64,000 bases of DNA from Flavobacterium frigoris (GTDB lineage: Bacteria; Bacteroidota; Bacteroidia; Flavobacteriales; Flavobacteriaceae). The notes beneath the pieces were generated by a model that made no database searches, was not told where the DNA came from, and was given only the letters and a program-made list of their open reading frames with translations. The position numbers and the translations under genes were made by a program. Below are positions 18,064 through 25,738 of the stretch, piece after piece. The stretch covers positions 124,001 to 188,000 of the forward strand of contig NZ_FOFZ01000004.1 in NCBI RefSeq assembly GCF_900111075.1. The letters are read 5' to 3'. How positions within the stretch are numbered: position 1 is the first letter of the stretch; each line of letters opens with the position of its first letter.

Positions 18064-18286
18064 ATTTAGAAATTGTTTCTTCAAGTATAGCATCTACTTC
18101 TTCAATAGTATAAAATTTTGCCGTTCCATTTTTAATTTTAGAAAAAGAATTTTCTAATTTTTTTTTATTTTTATCAAAATCATCATCTTCACGAACAATT
18201 TTTAATTCTTCCGAAGAAAAAGAACTCAACAATTCTAAGATTTTATCCTTAATATCAGAATTAAATTCAAGTCTATAAATTTCCAT
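18053..18286 (-). CDS. antitoxin-like partner of the RelE/ParE gene
   Basis: A 77-residue charged protein starting at the ATG at 18286 (MEIYRLEFNSDIKDKILELL). It has an N-terminal Lys/Glu-rich helical segment and ends IEEVDAILEETISKYEN, resembling the toxin-binding tail of small antitoxins. It is identified as an antitoxin mainly because its end overlaps the downstream toxin start by 11 bp. No DNA-binding fold is clearly recognisable. Confidence 0.6.
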   Translation of the reverse strand: MEIYRLEFNSDIKDKILELLSSFSSEELKIVREDDDFDKNKKKLENSFSKIKNGTAKFYTIEEVDAILEETISKYEN

Positions 18287-18410
18287 GACACTTATTTTAA
18301 TATACAAAGATAGCTAATTTATAGCTTTTAAATTTTATTTTAGTTCCAACTTTTGTAGTAACAAAAAGTCTAACCAAATAAATATGTAACATTTTCAAAG
18401 CATTTTGAGT

Positions 18411-18440
18411 TTTTGTTTTTGCTTTAAAAACATATCTTTG
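18411..18440 (+). promoter_or_regulatory. dapD promoter
   Basis: TTTTG (18411-18415), a 17-bp spacer and TATCTTTG (18433-18440) match the flavobacterial TTG-N17-23-TAnnTTTG promoter. The dapD ATG follows 17 bp later. Confidence 0.65.
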
Positions 18441-18457
18441 TTTAAAAATTATCATAC

Positions 18458-19273
18458 ATGAATTCATTACAAACAATTATAGAACAAGCTTGGGAAAACA
18501 GAGCTTTGTTACAAGAAGAAACGACTACAAAAGCCATTAGAGAAGTTATAGAATTATTAGACTCTGGTAAATTACGCGTTGCTGAACCAAAAGGAGATGC
18601 ATGGCAAGTAAACGAATGGGTTAAGAAAGCAGTGGTAATGTATTTCCCGATCCAAAAAATGGAAACATGGGAAGCAGGGATTTTTGAATACCATGACAAA
18701 ATGGAATTAAAGAAAGACTATGCTGCTAAAGGAATTCGCGTAGTTCCAGGAGCATCTGCTCGTTATGGTGCTTACATTTCAAGTGGCGTAATCATGATGC
18801 CAAGTTATGTAAACATTGGTGCTTATGTAGACGAAGGAACTATGGTAGACACTTGGGCAACAGTAGGAAGTTGCGCTCAAATAGGCAAAAACGTACATTT
18901 AAGTGGGGGAGTAGGAATTGGCGGCGTTCTTGAACCTTTGCAAGCAGCTCCGGTAATCATTGAAGACGGTGCTTTTATAGGTTCTCGTTGTATTGTTGTC
19001 GAAGGGGTACATGTTGGGAAAGAAGCTGTTCTTGGTGCCAACGTATGTTTGACTGCATCTACAAAAATTATTGACGTAACTGGTGATGAACCAGTAGAGA
19101 TGAAGGGTTTTGTTCCTGCTCGTTCAGTTGTGATTCCAGGAAGCTATACTAAAAAGTTTGCAGCAGGTGATTTTCAAGTTCCTTGCGCATTAATCATTGG
19201 TACTCGTAAGCCATCTACTGACTTAAAAACATCGTTGAATAACGCTTTACGCGAATATGACGTAGCGGTTTAA
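18458..19273 (+). CDS. dapD: tetrahydrodipicolinate N-succinyltransferase
   Basis: A 271-residue enzyme of lysine and diaminopimelate synthesis. It transfers succinyl from succinyl-CoA to tetrahydropyridine-2,6-dicarboxylate. The N-terminal helical domain is followed by a left-handed beta-helix of hexapeptide repeats (about residues 105-230), including VNIGAYVDEGTMVDTWATVG and GGVLEPLQAAPVIIEDGAFIGSR (described in parts), both diagnostic of DapD. Length is standard. It is a single-gene unit with its own promoter and a terminator directly after it. Confidence 0.97.
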   Translation: MNSLQTIIEQAWENRALLQEETTTKAIREVIELLDSGKLRVAEPKGDAWQVNEWVKKAVVMYFPIQKMETWEAGIFEYHDKMELKKDYAAKGIRVVPGASARYGAYISSGVIMMPSYVNIGAYVDEGTMVDTWATVGSCAQIGKNVHLSGGVGIGGVLEPLQAAPVIIEDGAFIGSRCIVVEGVHVGKEAVLGANVCLTASTKIIDVTGDEPVEMKGFVPARSVVIPGSYTKKFAAGDFQVPCALIIGTRKPSTDLKTSLNNALREYDVAV

Positions 19274-19307
19274 ATTTATTTTGTAATAAAATAATATATT
19301 GTATATT

Positions 19308-19333
19308 CCTCCCTCAAAAAGGGAGGTTTTTTT
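19308..19333 (+). terminator. rho-independent terminator after dapD
   Basis: CCTCCC (19308-19313), a 7-nt loop and GGGAGG (19321-19326) are followed by seven Ts. The next gene starts only 5 bp later, so the glycosyltransferase operon may begin inside or beyond this hairpin or depend on read-through. Confidence 0.85.
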
Positions 19334-19338
19334 ATCTT

Positions 19339-20412
19339 ATGAAAATACTAGTTATACAACAAAAAATGATCGGGGATGTATTGGTAAGTAGCATTATATG
19401 CAATAACCTCCGACTCGCCTACCCTGATGCGCAAATCGATTATTTGGTATATGAATCAACTACTCCTGTTTTAGAAGGCAATCTAAATATCGATACGATT
19501 ATACGTTTTGAAGAAAAGCATAGAAAAAGCAAAAAAGAATTCCTTAATTTGGCTCTCGAAATCAGAGCCACTAAATATGATTTATTAATTGACGCCTATT
19601 CAAAATTGGAAAGTTGGTTGATTGTATTACTGAGTGGAGCCAAAAGAAAAATATCTTATAAGAAAAAAGGACGCACTTTTCTATACACTGATAATGTGCC
19701 ATTTGAGGAATTTCCAAAAACGAATCTGGGTTTAGCTATTGAAAGAAGGCTGTCGCTTCTAAAGCCCCTTCATTTATCAGTAGAAATTAATCCGTTGCCT
19801 AAATTATTTGTTACACCGGAAGAAAACAAAAATGCAATTGTGCTTTTCGAAAAACATCAACTAATAAAAAACCGAAAAACAGTCATGATTAGCCTTTTGG
19901 GGAGTGAAAAATTGAAGACCTATCCATTAAACTATATGACATCCGTAATTGACACAATTGCAGACAATGCCGATGTTAATATTCTTTTTAATTATTTTCC
20001 AAAACAAATTAACGATGCTAAAATTGTTTTTAACAATTGTAAACCATCAACTAAGGAAAAAATATATTTTGATTTATTGGGTGGTGATTTGAGAGCATTT
20101 ATTGGTGTGTTGAATCAATGCGATTTAATTGTAGGTAATGACGGCGGCTCTATAAATATGGCAAAAGCACTAGAAAAACCGTCTTTTATTATATTTTCTC
20201 CATGGATTGAAAAGAAAATCTGGGCCACATTAGAAGATGGCACCCATCACATGTCAGTACATTTAAATGATTACAAACCAGAATTGCTTGAGAAAAAAAC
20301 AGAGAAGGAACTTAAACAGGATGCCCTTACCTTATATAAAGAACTTAAACCTAGTTTATTTAAAAATAAACTAAAGTCTTTTCTATTAAAGAATCTATCA
20401 GATGACAATTAA
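19339..20412 (+). CDS. glycosyltransferase family 9 (heptosyltransferase-like)
   Basis: A 357-residue GT-B enzyme of the family that includes LPS heptosyltransferases. The N-terminal half begins MKILVIQQKMIGDVLVSSIIC, here cited by its first residues, with the GDVL motif that binds acceptor; the C-terminal half has LIVGNDGGSINMAKALEKP, the nucleotide-sugar loop (NDGG in place of the usual NDSG). It would add a sugar to the LPS core in the cytoplasm. It overlaps the next glycosyltransferase by 11 bp, so they are translated together. Exact donor sugar unknown. Confidence 0.87.
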   Translation: MKILVIQQKMIGDVLVSSIICNNLRLAYPDAQIDYLVYESTTPVLEGNLNIDTIIRFEEKHRKSKKEFLNLALEIRATKYDLLIDAYSKLESWLIVLLSGAKRKISYKKKGRTFLYTDNVPFEEFPKTNLGLAIERRLSLLKPLHLSVEINPLPKLFVTPEENKNAIVLFEKHQLIKNRKTVMISLLGSEKLKTYPLNYMTSVIDTIADNADVNILFNYFPKQINDAKIVFNNCKPSTKEKIYFDLLGGDLRAFIGVLNQCDLIVGNDGGSINMAKALEKPSFIIFSPWIEKKIWATLEDGTHHMSVHLNDYKPELLEKKTEKELKQDALTLYKELKPSLFKNKLKSFLLKNLSDDN

Positions 20413-21196
20413 TAGAAATACAAACGAAATATCATCCAATAAAATATTTCTGAGTGCACTAATCATCACCTATAACGAGGAGCACAATATAAAAAACATT
20501 TTAAACGACTTGGACTTTGCTGATGAGATAATTGTCGTGGACTCCTTCAGTACGGATAAAACAGTGGTAATAGCAACAACTCATAAAAATGTAAAAGTAG
20601 TTCAACACGATTTTGAAAATTTTGCTGCCCAAAGAAATCATGCCATTAGTTTAGCAAATCATTCCTGGATTCTTTTTTTGGATGCCGACGAAAGACTTAC
20701 AGCTGAGCTAAAAAAAGAGATCCTTAAAACCATTCATCAAAAAGAGGCTGCTGTGGCTTACTATTGCTGCCGCACTTTTATGTTCAAAAACACTAAGCTG
20801 CAGTTTAGCGGATGGCAAACAGATAAAATTATCAGACTTTTCAACAAAGAAAAAGCCCAATATGATTTAGCAAAAATTGTTCATGAAAAATTAACAGTTA
20901 ACGGAAAAACCGGCAAACTAAAAAATAGACTAATTCATTATTCGTATCGCAGTTACAGCGATTACAAACAAAAGATGAATACTTACGGAAAATTAAAAGC
21001 AATCGAAGAATTTAACAAAGGAACAAAACCTACTTTTTTTCATTTGTATATAAGACCAATATACCAATTTTTGTATCAATATATTATGAGAATGGGAATT
21101 CTCGATGGTAAAAAAGGGATTATTATTTGCTATCTAAACTCCTACAGTGTTTTTGTTCGTTTTCAGGAATTAAAAAAAATCCGCTTAAATAACTAA
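20402..21196 (+). CDS. glycosyltransferase family 2, LPS core type
   Basis: A 264-residue GT-A enzyme. Motifs are LSALIITYNEEHNI at the N-terminus, IIVVDSFSTDKT for UDP-sugar binding and FLDADERL for the DxD metal site. The arrangement and the C-terminal RMGILDGKKGIIICYLNS resemble the WaaE/KdtX-type core beta-1,4-glucosyltransferases. It overlaps the GT9 gene by 11 bp and meets the kinase-like gene on the other strand by a 4-bp overlap of stop codons. A role in LPS core assembly is inferred. Confidence 0.88.
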   Translation: MTINRNTNEISSNKIFLSALIITYNEEHNIKNILNDLDFADEIIVVDSFSTDKTVVIATTHKNVKVVQHDFENFAAQRNHAISLANHSWILFLDADERLTAELKKEILKTIHQKEAAVAYYCCRTFMFKNTKLQFSGWQTDKIIRLFNKEKAQYDLAKIVHEKLTVNGKTGKLKNRLIHYSYRSYSDYKQKMNTYGKLKAIEEFNKGTKPTFFHLYIRPIYQFLYQYIMRMGILDGKKGIIICYLNSYSVFVRFQELKKIRLNN

Positions 21197-21963
21197 GATT
21201 TCCAAAACTTCAACTTCTTTTTCAACCTGCGTTTTCTAGCAAATTCGTCTTGAAATTGAACCGTAAACTGCCACATTTTTTCAAAAACTGCAGTTTCACT
21301 TTCTGAATAATATTTAGCATACTCATTACTCATGATAACAATCATTTCTTTCTTTGGCGTAAGCCTACTAAAATTTTTCATTCTCATTTCAAAATCCATA
21401 GTTTCATGAAAATTCATGCGGTTTAAATCCACTAAATAAAAACTGTACGTATCATTTTGTCCTTTCTTAATCAATGTGTTTCCAGGCGAATGGTCTAAGA
21501 ATTCAATTCCTTTTTGATGCAAATCGAACGTGAATTTTGTAAACTGCCTTAAAATGTTGTCGTGATCTGGATAATCAGGAACTTCTACTAATTCTCTAAA
21601 AGTAAGATCAGCCTGCAAATGCTCACTAACATAATAACTATCTAGTAATCCTAAGTTGTTAAAATTTTCAAAATAAGCCAATGGTTCCGGAGTTCCAATC
21701 CCTTTTTCTAACAAAATAGTAGCATATTCAAAAGAACGTTTGGCCTTTGATTTTCTAAAATATTTATAGGCCACTTTATTAACTATATTAGGGATTTTGA
21801 AAGACTTTACATTTATTTTTTTTTCTTCTAATTCGAAAAGTTTAATAATATTTCTATCTCCATTTCCAAAAACAGTTCCTAAATCAGAATTGAATTCTTT
21901 AATAAAGCGAAGGATTTCTTTAGAATTTTGAACCGTCGTAGAAAACATTAGTTTTATTATCAT
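21193..21963 (-). CDS. lipopolysaccharide (Kdo/WaaP-type) kinase family protein
   Basis: A 256-residue protein of the protein-kinase-like fold used by Kdo and heptose kinases. The catalytic loop is FLDHSPGNTLI (about residues 152-162) and the metal-binding segment is FYLVDLNRMNF (about 173-183). A Lys-rich N-lobe contains NIVNKVAYKYFRKSKAKRSF. It would phosphorylate the inner LPS sugar near the membrane. It is convergent with the two LPS glycosyltransferases. Start is the ATG at 21963; a second in-frame ATG lies five codons later. Confidence 0.83.
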   Translation of the reverse strand: MIIKLMFSTTVQNSKEILRFIKEFNSDLGTVFGNGDRNIIKLFELEEKKINVKSFKIPNIVNKVAYKYFRKSKAKRSFEYATILLEKGIGTPEPLAYFENFNNLGLLDSYYVSEHLQADLTFRELVEVPDYPDHDNILRQFTKFTFDLHQKGIEFLDHSPGNTLIKKGQNDTYSFYLVDLNRMNFHETMDFEMRMKNFSRLTPKKEMIVIMSNEYAKYYSESETAVFEKMWQFTVQFQDEFARKRRLKKKLKFWKS

Positions 21964-22411
21964 TTTTATTTTATTTAAATACTTTGTTTACCCTTAAAAA
22001 AAAACTCGTAGTGCAGAAATGAATTCAAAAAGCAATATTAACTTGTAAAAAAACTGCAGTAATTCGGCAACTCTAAAGAGTTTTGATCAAATTTAAGACA
22101 CTAACTCACACACTATTATCAACCAACAAAAACACACATACCATCATAGACTTCAAATCATCCTTTTCATTTTTACAATAATTTGATAATAACCATATTA
22201 TAAGTTTAAATTGTAAAAAAAATAGGAGAACTAAATTATTAATTAGACTACCAAAATATACTTTTTTATCTAGAGAATTCAATCATTGTATAATTATTCT
22301 AAAATGATATCGCAAATAACGTTACATAAAAAACAACTCACCTCTTTATTAAAAATGGCAGCTTAATATCTAAAAAAAAATAACCGCTTTGTTATATGAA
22401 TTATAAAAATA
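21964..22411. other. A+T-rich spacer with no recognisable gene
   Basis: 448 bp between two minus-strand genes. It is very A+T-rich, with frequent stops in all frames. I see no tRNA, strong hairpin or clear TAnnTTTG promoter. It must contain the promoter of the kinase-like gene near its left end. Confidence 0.5.
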
Positions 22412-23368
22412 CTAATTAGTAGTCGACAAATTAAAAACTGTATCCACCCAATTTTTTAAAGTATATTTTTTATAAATATGCTCTGGAATTTCCTCATAAT
22501 CAGAAGTTAAAAAAGAATCTGGGATTATAATATTATCTTCGTCTATGACAAGTATATTATTAGTATTATAAAAATCATAATTCTTAACATCTACATTACT
22601 AGTTATAAGCTTTGCACGATAACCTATACTTTCAAAAACCCTAAAAGTAAGACCTGTTTGTATATTTCTTTGAGTATCAATATGTATACTTGATTTTTTT
22701 ATTCTTTCATCTAATTCTTCAATAGGAATTCTTTTATTTAAAAAATTGATTGGAAGCCCTATAGGAGGATTGTAATTTTCATCCAACGAAACTATATTTA
22801 CATCACAATTCAATTTTTTTGAATTTAAAATATATACTATTTTTTCTAATAGTTTAACCCGTGAATCTAGGGTAGACACATGAAAAGCAGCGTGATTTTT
22901 CTTTAATTTATATTCTTTATAAATAAAATTAGTAATGAAAAGTAAATTATATTTTTTAGCATCTTCTTTATCAAAAGTAAAGATTCTATCGAATAATGGA
23001 AAAGTTTTTATAATACCTCTAGCTTTTCTTGATCCATCATAGTGGAAAGCTACAAAATCATCACAAAGACAACTTATTGTTCGCAAAGTGCTATTGTAAA
23101 ATCTATCTGGCCTTATCATTAAAATTTTATCTTGATGTCCTAATTTTTCTATGTTTTCAAGAATTATTTTATTTAAATGATCTTTTTTGTAGTTTTTTCC
23201 TAAAAAAACTTTCCTAAATCCATTAAATATTTTTTCAAAGACATTTTTATATTGGTATTTATTTTTATCAATATTAAAATGATTAACTACATATCCTCTT
23301 TCTTCCAGTTCCTTTACGATGTAACCATCATAACCATATAAGTCAAGAGAAATAATTGTTATCCGCAT
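22412..23368 (-). CDS. putative glycosyltransferase (CgeB/GT1-like)
   Basis: A 318-residue protein beginning MRITIISLDLYGYDGYIVKE, typical of a GT-B N-terminal Rossmann strand. The middle carries DFVAFHYDGSRKARG and FDRIFTFDKEDAKKYN; the C-terminal part has SSIHIDTQRNIQTGLTFRVFESIGYRAKLITSN, cited in outline, where GLTFRVFE is the donor-binding segment of CgeB-like glycosyltransferases. It probably acts in surface polysaccharide or LPS synthesis. Base composition looks more A+T-rich than neighbours and both flanks are gene-poor, consistent with a variable locus. Substrate unknown. Confidence 0.65.
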   Translation of the reverse strand: MRITIISLDLYGYDGYIVKELEERGYVVNHFNIDKNKYQYKNVFEKIFNGFRKVFLGKNYKKDHLNKIILENIEKLGHQDKILMIRPDRFYNSTLRTISCLCDDFVAFHYDGSRKARGIIKTFPLFDRIFTFDKEDAKKYNLLFITNFIYKEYKLKKNHAAFHVSTLDSRVKLLEKIVYILNSKKLNCDVNIVSLDENYNPPIGLPINFLNKRIPIEELDERIKKSSIHIDTQRNIQTGLTFRVFESIGYRAKLITSNVDVKNYDFYNTNNILVIDEDNIIIPDSFLTSDYEEIPEHIYKKYTLKNWVDTVFNLSTTN

Positions 23369-23450
23369 AATTTTTTTATTTAAAATTCAAATATTTTTAC
23401 CGTAGTAATGAAGTTTTTTATTTTCTTGGAAAGTGATTGATTTGAATTAT

Positions 23451-24239
23451 TTACTTTAAGTATTTATTAATCCCATTTTCACACACAACAATTCTGTCTG
23501 CGATAGTTTTTTCTTGAATTTGATTGTTCAATTCTAAATTTTGCTTAGAATTGACTTTATGATATAAATGATATACAATTCCGGCATAACGCAATCGCTT
23601 AGCCTTAATTCCATTGTTTCCAAGACGAATTGCTAAGTCCGAATCCTCTCTTCCCCAACCTTCAAAGTCTTCATTATATCCATTAATTGCTATAAAATCA
23701 TTCCGCCAAAAAGAAACATTACATCCTCTAAATTTTCTAGACATTCCTTCGTGAGGCTTATATAATTTCGCTAAAAAAGGAACATATAAAGTTCGTGATT
23801 TGTTTTTAATTTCTTTCGAAAACAAATTGAATTTCACAAGTTTATTGCGAAAAACAGCCCCAACAAATTCAGGTAAAATATTCACCCGCGACCCATAAAG
23901 ATAAATTCCTAGCTGTGAATACTGTAAATGATCCTCTACAAATTTAGGATGCATTATACAATCACCATCAACCTGGATGATGTAATCTGCTTCAGTTTCA
24001 GCAATTGCTTTGTTTAAAATCTTAGATTTACGAAAACCGATATCTTCCTGCCAAAAATATCGAACAGGGATAGTACTTTGCTGTTGGAATTTTTCTATTA
24101 ACTGTTTGGTTTCTGATCTCGAACCATCATCTGCTATAAGAATCTCATTTACCAAATGAGTTTGAGACAATACGCTTTTTAAAACTAATTCTAAAGCATC
24201 AGGCCAATTATAGGTGGAGATTAATAAAGATGACTTCAT
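23451..24239 (-). CDS. glycosyltransferase family 2 with galactosyltransferase-type C-terminus
   Basis: A 262-residue GT-A enzyme. It shows LLISTYNWPDALELVLKSV at the start, ILIADDGS for nucleotide binding and QVDGDCIMHP as the DxD region. The C-terminal GYNEDFEGWGREDSDLAIRL is the hallmark ED motif of the Glyco_transf_7C domain, found in chondroitin-synthase-like and galactosyl or N-acetylgalactosaminyl transferases. Placed in the surface-glycan cluster 82 bp upstream of the preceding gene on the same strand. The sugar transferred is not certain. Confidence 0.88.
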   Translation of the reverse strand: MKSSLLISTYNWPDALELVLKSVLSQTHLVNEILIADDGSRSETKQLIEKFQQQSTIPVRYFWQEDIGFRKSKILNKAIAETEADYIIQVDGDCIMHPKFVEDHLQYSQLGIYLYGSRVNILPEFVGAVFRNKLVKFNLFSKEIKNKSRTLYVPFLAKLYKPHEGMSRKFRGCNVSFWRNDFIAINGYNEDFEGWGREDSDLAIRLGNNGIKAKRLRYAGIVYHLYHKVNSKQNLELNNQIQEKTIADRIVVCENGINKYLK

Positions 24240-24677
24240 ATGTTTTTGACTTTTTTATAAATTTTTAAACTATTTCTAGCGGTTTAATCCGAACTGAATT
24301 TTCAATACAACTCCTATTATTTGCTATACCATTAAAAAAGGCTGTAAAAATAGCAAGAGATAATTATTCTGCAACTATATGCAATACATACAGATCTAGC
24401 TGAACTAAAAAAGATAAAGAAAAGAGACTAAAAATAACTAATAATAATTAAATCTTTTAACTAGATTTCTGATAATGAGCAGACCACTTATTTAAATACA
24501 TTTCTAAATTGCAATAGACAATACCTTCCACAGAAAATTTCGTCCATTCGGAAATCCAAATAATTATTTTCTCTTCCTTGCTACCGAACTTCTTGCCCGC
24601 TAAATGCGTAAGGTTTTTATAATAATTATCCGTTTCTTTGCAAATATAAAGTGAAAAATTACATCACACTAAAAAAA
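24240..24677. other. spacer between the glycan locus and threonylcarbamoyl-AMP synthase
   Basis: 438 bp that hold no complete gene I can support. The right half contains the possible gene remnant listed separately; the left half is A+T-rich with no hairpin or RNA gene visible. Confidence 0.45.
24457..24663 (-). pseudogene. possible 3' remnant of a lost gene
   Basis: A 68-codon stop-free frame that has no usable start before its second half. Its translation looks protein-like, for example IIIWISEWTKFSVEGIVYCN, then a Trp and charged residues, and a clean stop at 24459-24457. It begins at a stop codon immediately beside the divergent threonylcarbamoyl-AMP synthase gene, so any N-terminal part is gone. 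I do not recognise the family. Given its neighbours it may be the tail of a glycan-biosynthesis gene. Chance open frame in A+T-rich DNA is the alternative. Confidence 0.3.
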
Positions 24678-25244
24678 ATGAATATAAACGAAGAAGTCCA
24701 CAACGCCTACGAAATAATCAAACAAGGCGGAATAATCCTCTACCCCACAGACACCGTATGGGGAATTGGCTGTGATGCAACTAACCCAGACGCTGTTGCC
24801 AAAATTTTCAAGCTCAAAAAAAGAGTAGAAACCCAAAGCATGATTGTGTTGATGAATGGGGAACGAATGATGTACAACGTCTTTAAAGACATTCCAGAAG
24901 TGGCTTGGCAAATAATGGACTTATCTGAAAATCCTACCACTATAATCCTGGATAAGCCTAGAAATGTAGCGCCAAATTTAATCGCTCCTGACAACACTTT
25001 GGGAATCCGAATTGTAAAAGAGCCCTTCTGTTTCAAATTACTGGAAAAGATGAAAAAACCATTAGTTTCCACTTCAGCAAATATTTCAGGGCAACCTACT
25101 CCAAAAAGTTTTAAAGAAATCAGCCCTGAGATTATAAAAGGTGTAGACTATGTTGTAAATTTGCACCGCGATAAAATTGCTGGGAAACCGTCCACAATCA
25201 TTAAATTAACGAATGATAGTCAGGTTAAAGTAATCCGAAAATAG
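24678..25244 (+). CDS. L-threonylcarbamoyladenylate synthase (Sua5/YwlC/TsaC family)
   Basis: Makes threonylcarbamoyl-AMP from Thr, bicarbonate and ATP for t6A modification of tRNA. The 188-residue form has only the YrdC domain. Motifs are GGIILYPTDTVWGIGCDA, KIFKLKKR and LVSTSANISGQPTP. The start is the ATG at 24678 (MNINEEVHNAYEIIKQGG); an upstream in-frame start at 24651 adds nine residues not typical of the family. It ends 6 bp before the left inverted repeat of the GxxExxY element, suggesting that gene and the next tRNA-related gene were once neighbours. Confidence 0.94.
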   Translation: MNINEEVHNAYEIIKQGGIILYPTDTVWGIGCDATNPDAVAKIFKLKKRVETQSMIVLMNGERMMYNVFKDIPEVAWQIMDLSENPTTIILDKPRNVAPNLIAPDNTLGIRIVKEPFCFKLLEKMKKPLVSTSANISGQPTPKSFKEISPEIIKGVDYVVNLHRDKIAGKPSTIIKLTNDSQVKVIRK

Positions 25245-25249
25245 GAAAG

Positions 25250-25267
25250 GCCACGAATTCACTAATT
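25250..25267 (+). repeat. left arm of 18-bp inverted repeat flanking the GxxExxY gene
   Basis: GCCACGAATTCACTAATT lies 6 bp after the preceding stop codon. Its reverse complement recurs at 25711-25728 with 17 of 18 matches. The pair brackets exactly one gene. Confidence 0.8.
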
Positions 25268-25290
25268 TTTTTTTAAAAAAATTTATTATT

Positions 25291-25665
25291 ATGAGCGGTC
25301 TTATTTATAAAGAGGAAAGCTTTCAGATCGTTGGAATTCTATTTGAAGTACATAATAATTTAGGTGGGGGATTTTCTGAAATAGTCTATAAAGATGCGTT
25401 AGAATATGAATTGCGAAATTTAAAAATTCCTTTCGAAAGAGAAAAAGAATATGTTGTTCATTATAAAAACACCGTTTTAAATCATAAGTTCTATGCAGAT
25501 TTTGTATTATTCGATAAAATTATTATCGAATTAAAATCATGTGAAAAACTAGATCCCAAACACACCGCTCAGTGTATTAATTATCTAAAAGTATCAACAA
25601 ATAAATTAGCCATTTTAGCTAATTTTAATAATAAATCTCTTGAGTACAGAAGAATAATTTTATAA
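25291..25665 (+). CDS. GxxExxY protein (PD-(D/E)XK nuclease-like)
   Basis: A 124-residue protein of the GxxExxY family. The name motif G-F-S-E-I-V-Y is at residues 27-33, and a PD-(D/E)XK-like core follows with YADFVLFDKIIIELKS (D70, E80, K82). This suggests a metal-dependent nuclease fold. The biological role of the family is not established. The gene sits alone between two arms of an inverted repeat, 24 bp after the left arm and 45 bp before the right one, and interrupts what appears to be a tRNA-modification and CCA-addition gene pair. This looks like a mobile or selfish single-gene cassette. Confidence 0.88.
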   Translation: MSGLIYKEESFQIVGILFEVHNNLGGGFSEIVYKDALEYELRNLKIPFEREKEYVVHYKNTVLNHKFYADFVLFDKIIIELKSCEKLDPKHTAQCINYLKVSTNKLAILANFNNKSLEYRRIIL

Positions 25666-25710
25666 AACTCAAGAATAAATTTGTGTCATAAGAAGCATTT
25701 TAAAAAATAT

Positions 25711-25728
25711 AATTTGTGAATTCGTGGC
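25711..25728 (-). repeat. right arm of 18-bp inverted repeat flanking the GxxExxY gene
   Basis: Read on the minus strand this is GCCACGAATTCACAAATT, one base different from the left arm. It ends 10 bp before the ATG of the CCA-adding enzyme. A GTG within it creates a spurious upstream start for that gene. Confidence 0.8.
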
Positions 25729-25738
25729 AAAAAATACT

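Noticed and set aside
21964..22411. Possible missing glycosyltransferase gene in the spacer
   Set aside because: Frequent stops in all frames and no protein-like stretch comparable to that at 24457-24663.
25724..25738. GTG start for the CCA-adding enzyme upstream of its ATG
   Set aside because: The GTG lies inside the right arm of the inverted repeat and adds residues not expected in the family; the ATG at 25739 fits better.
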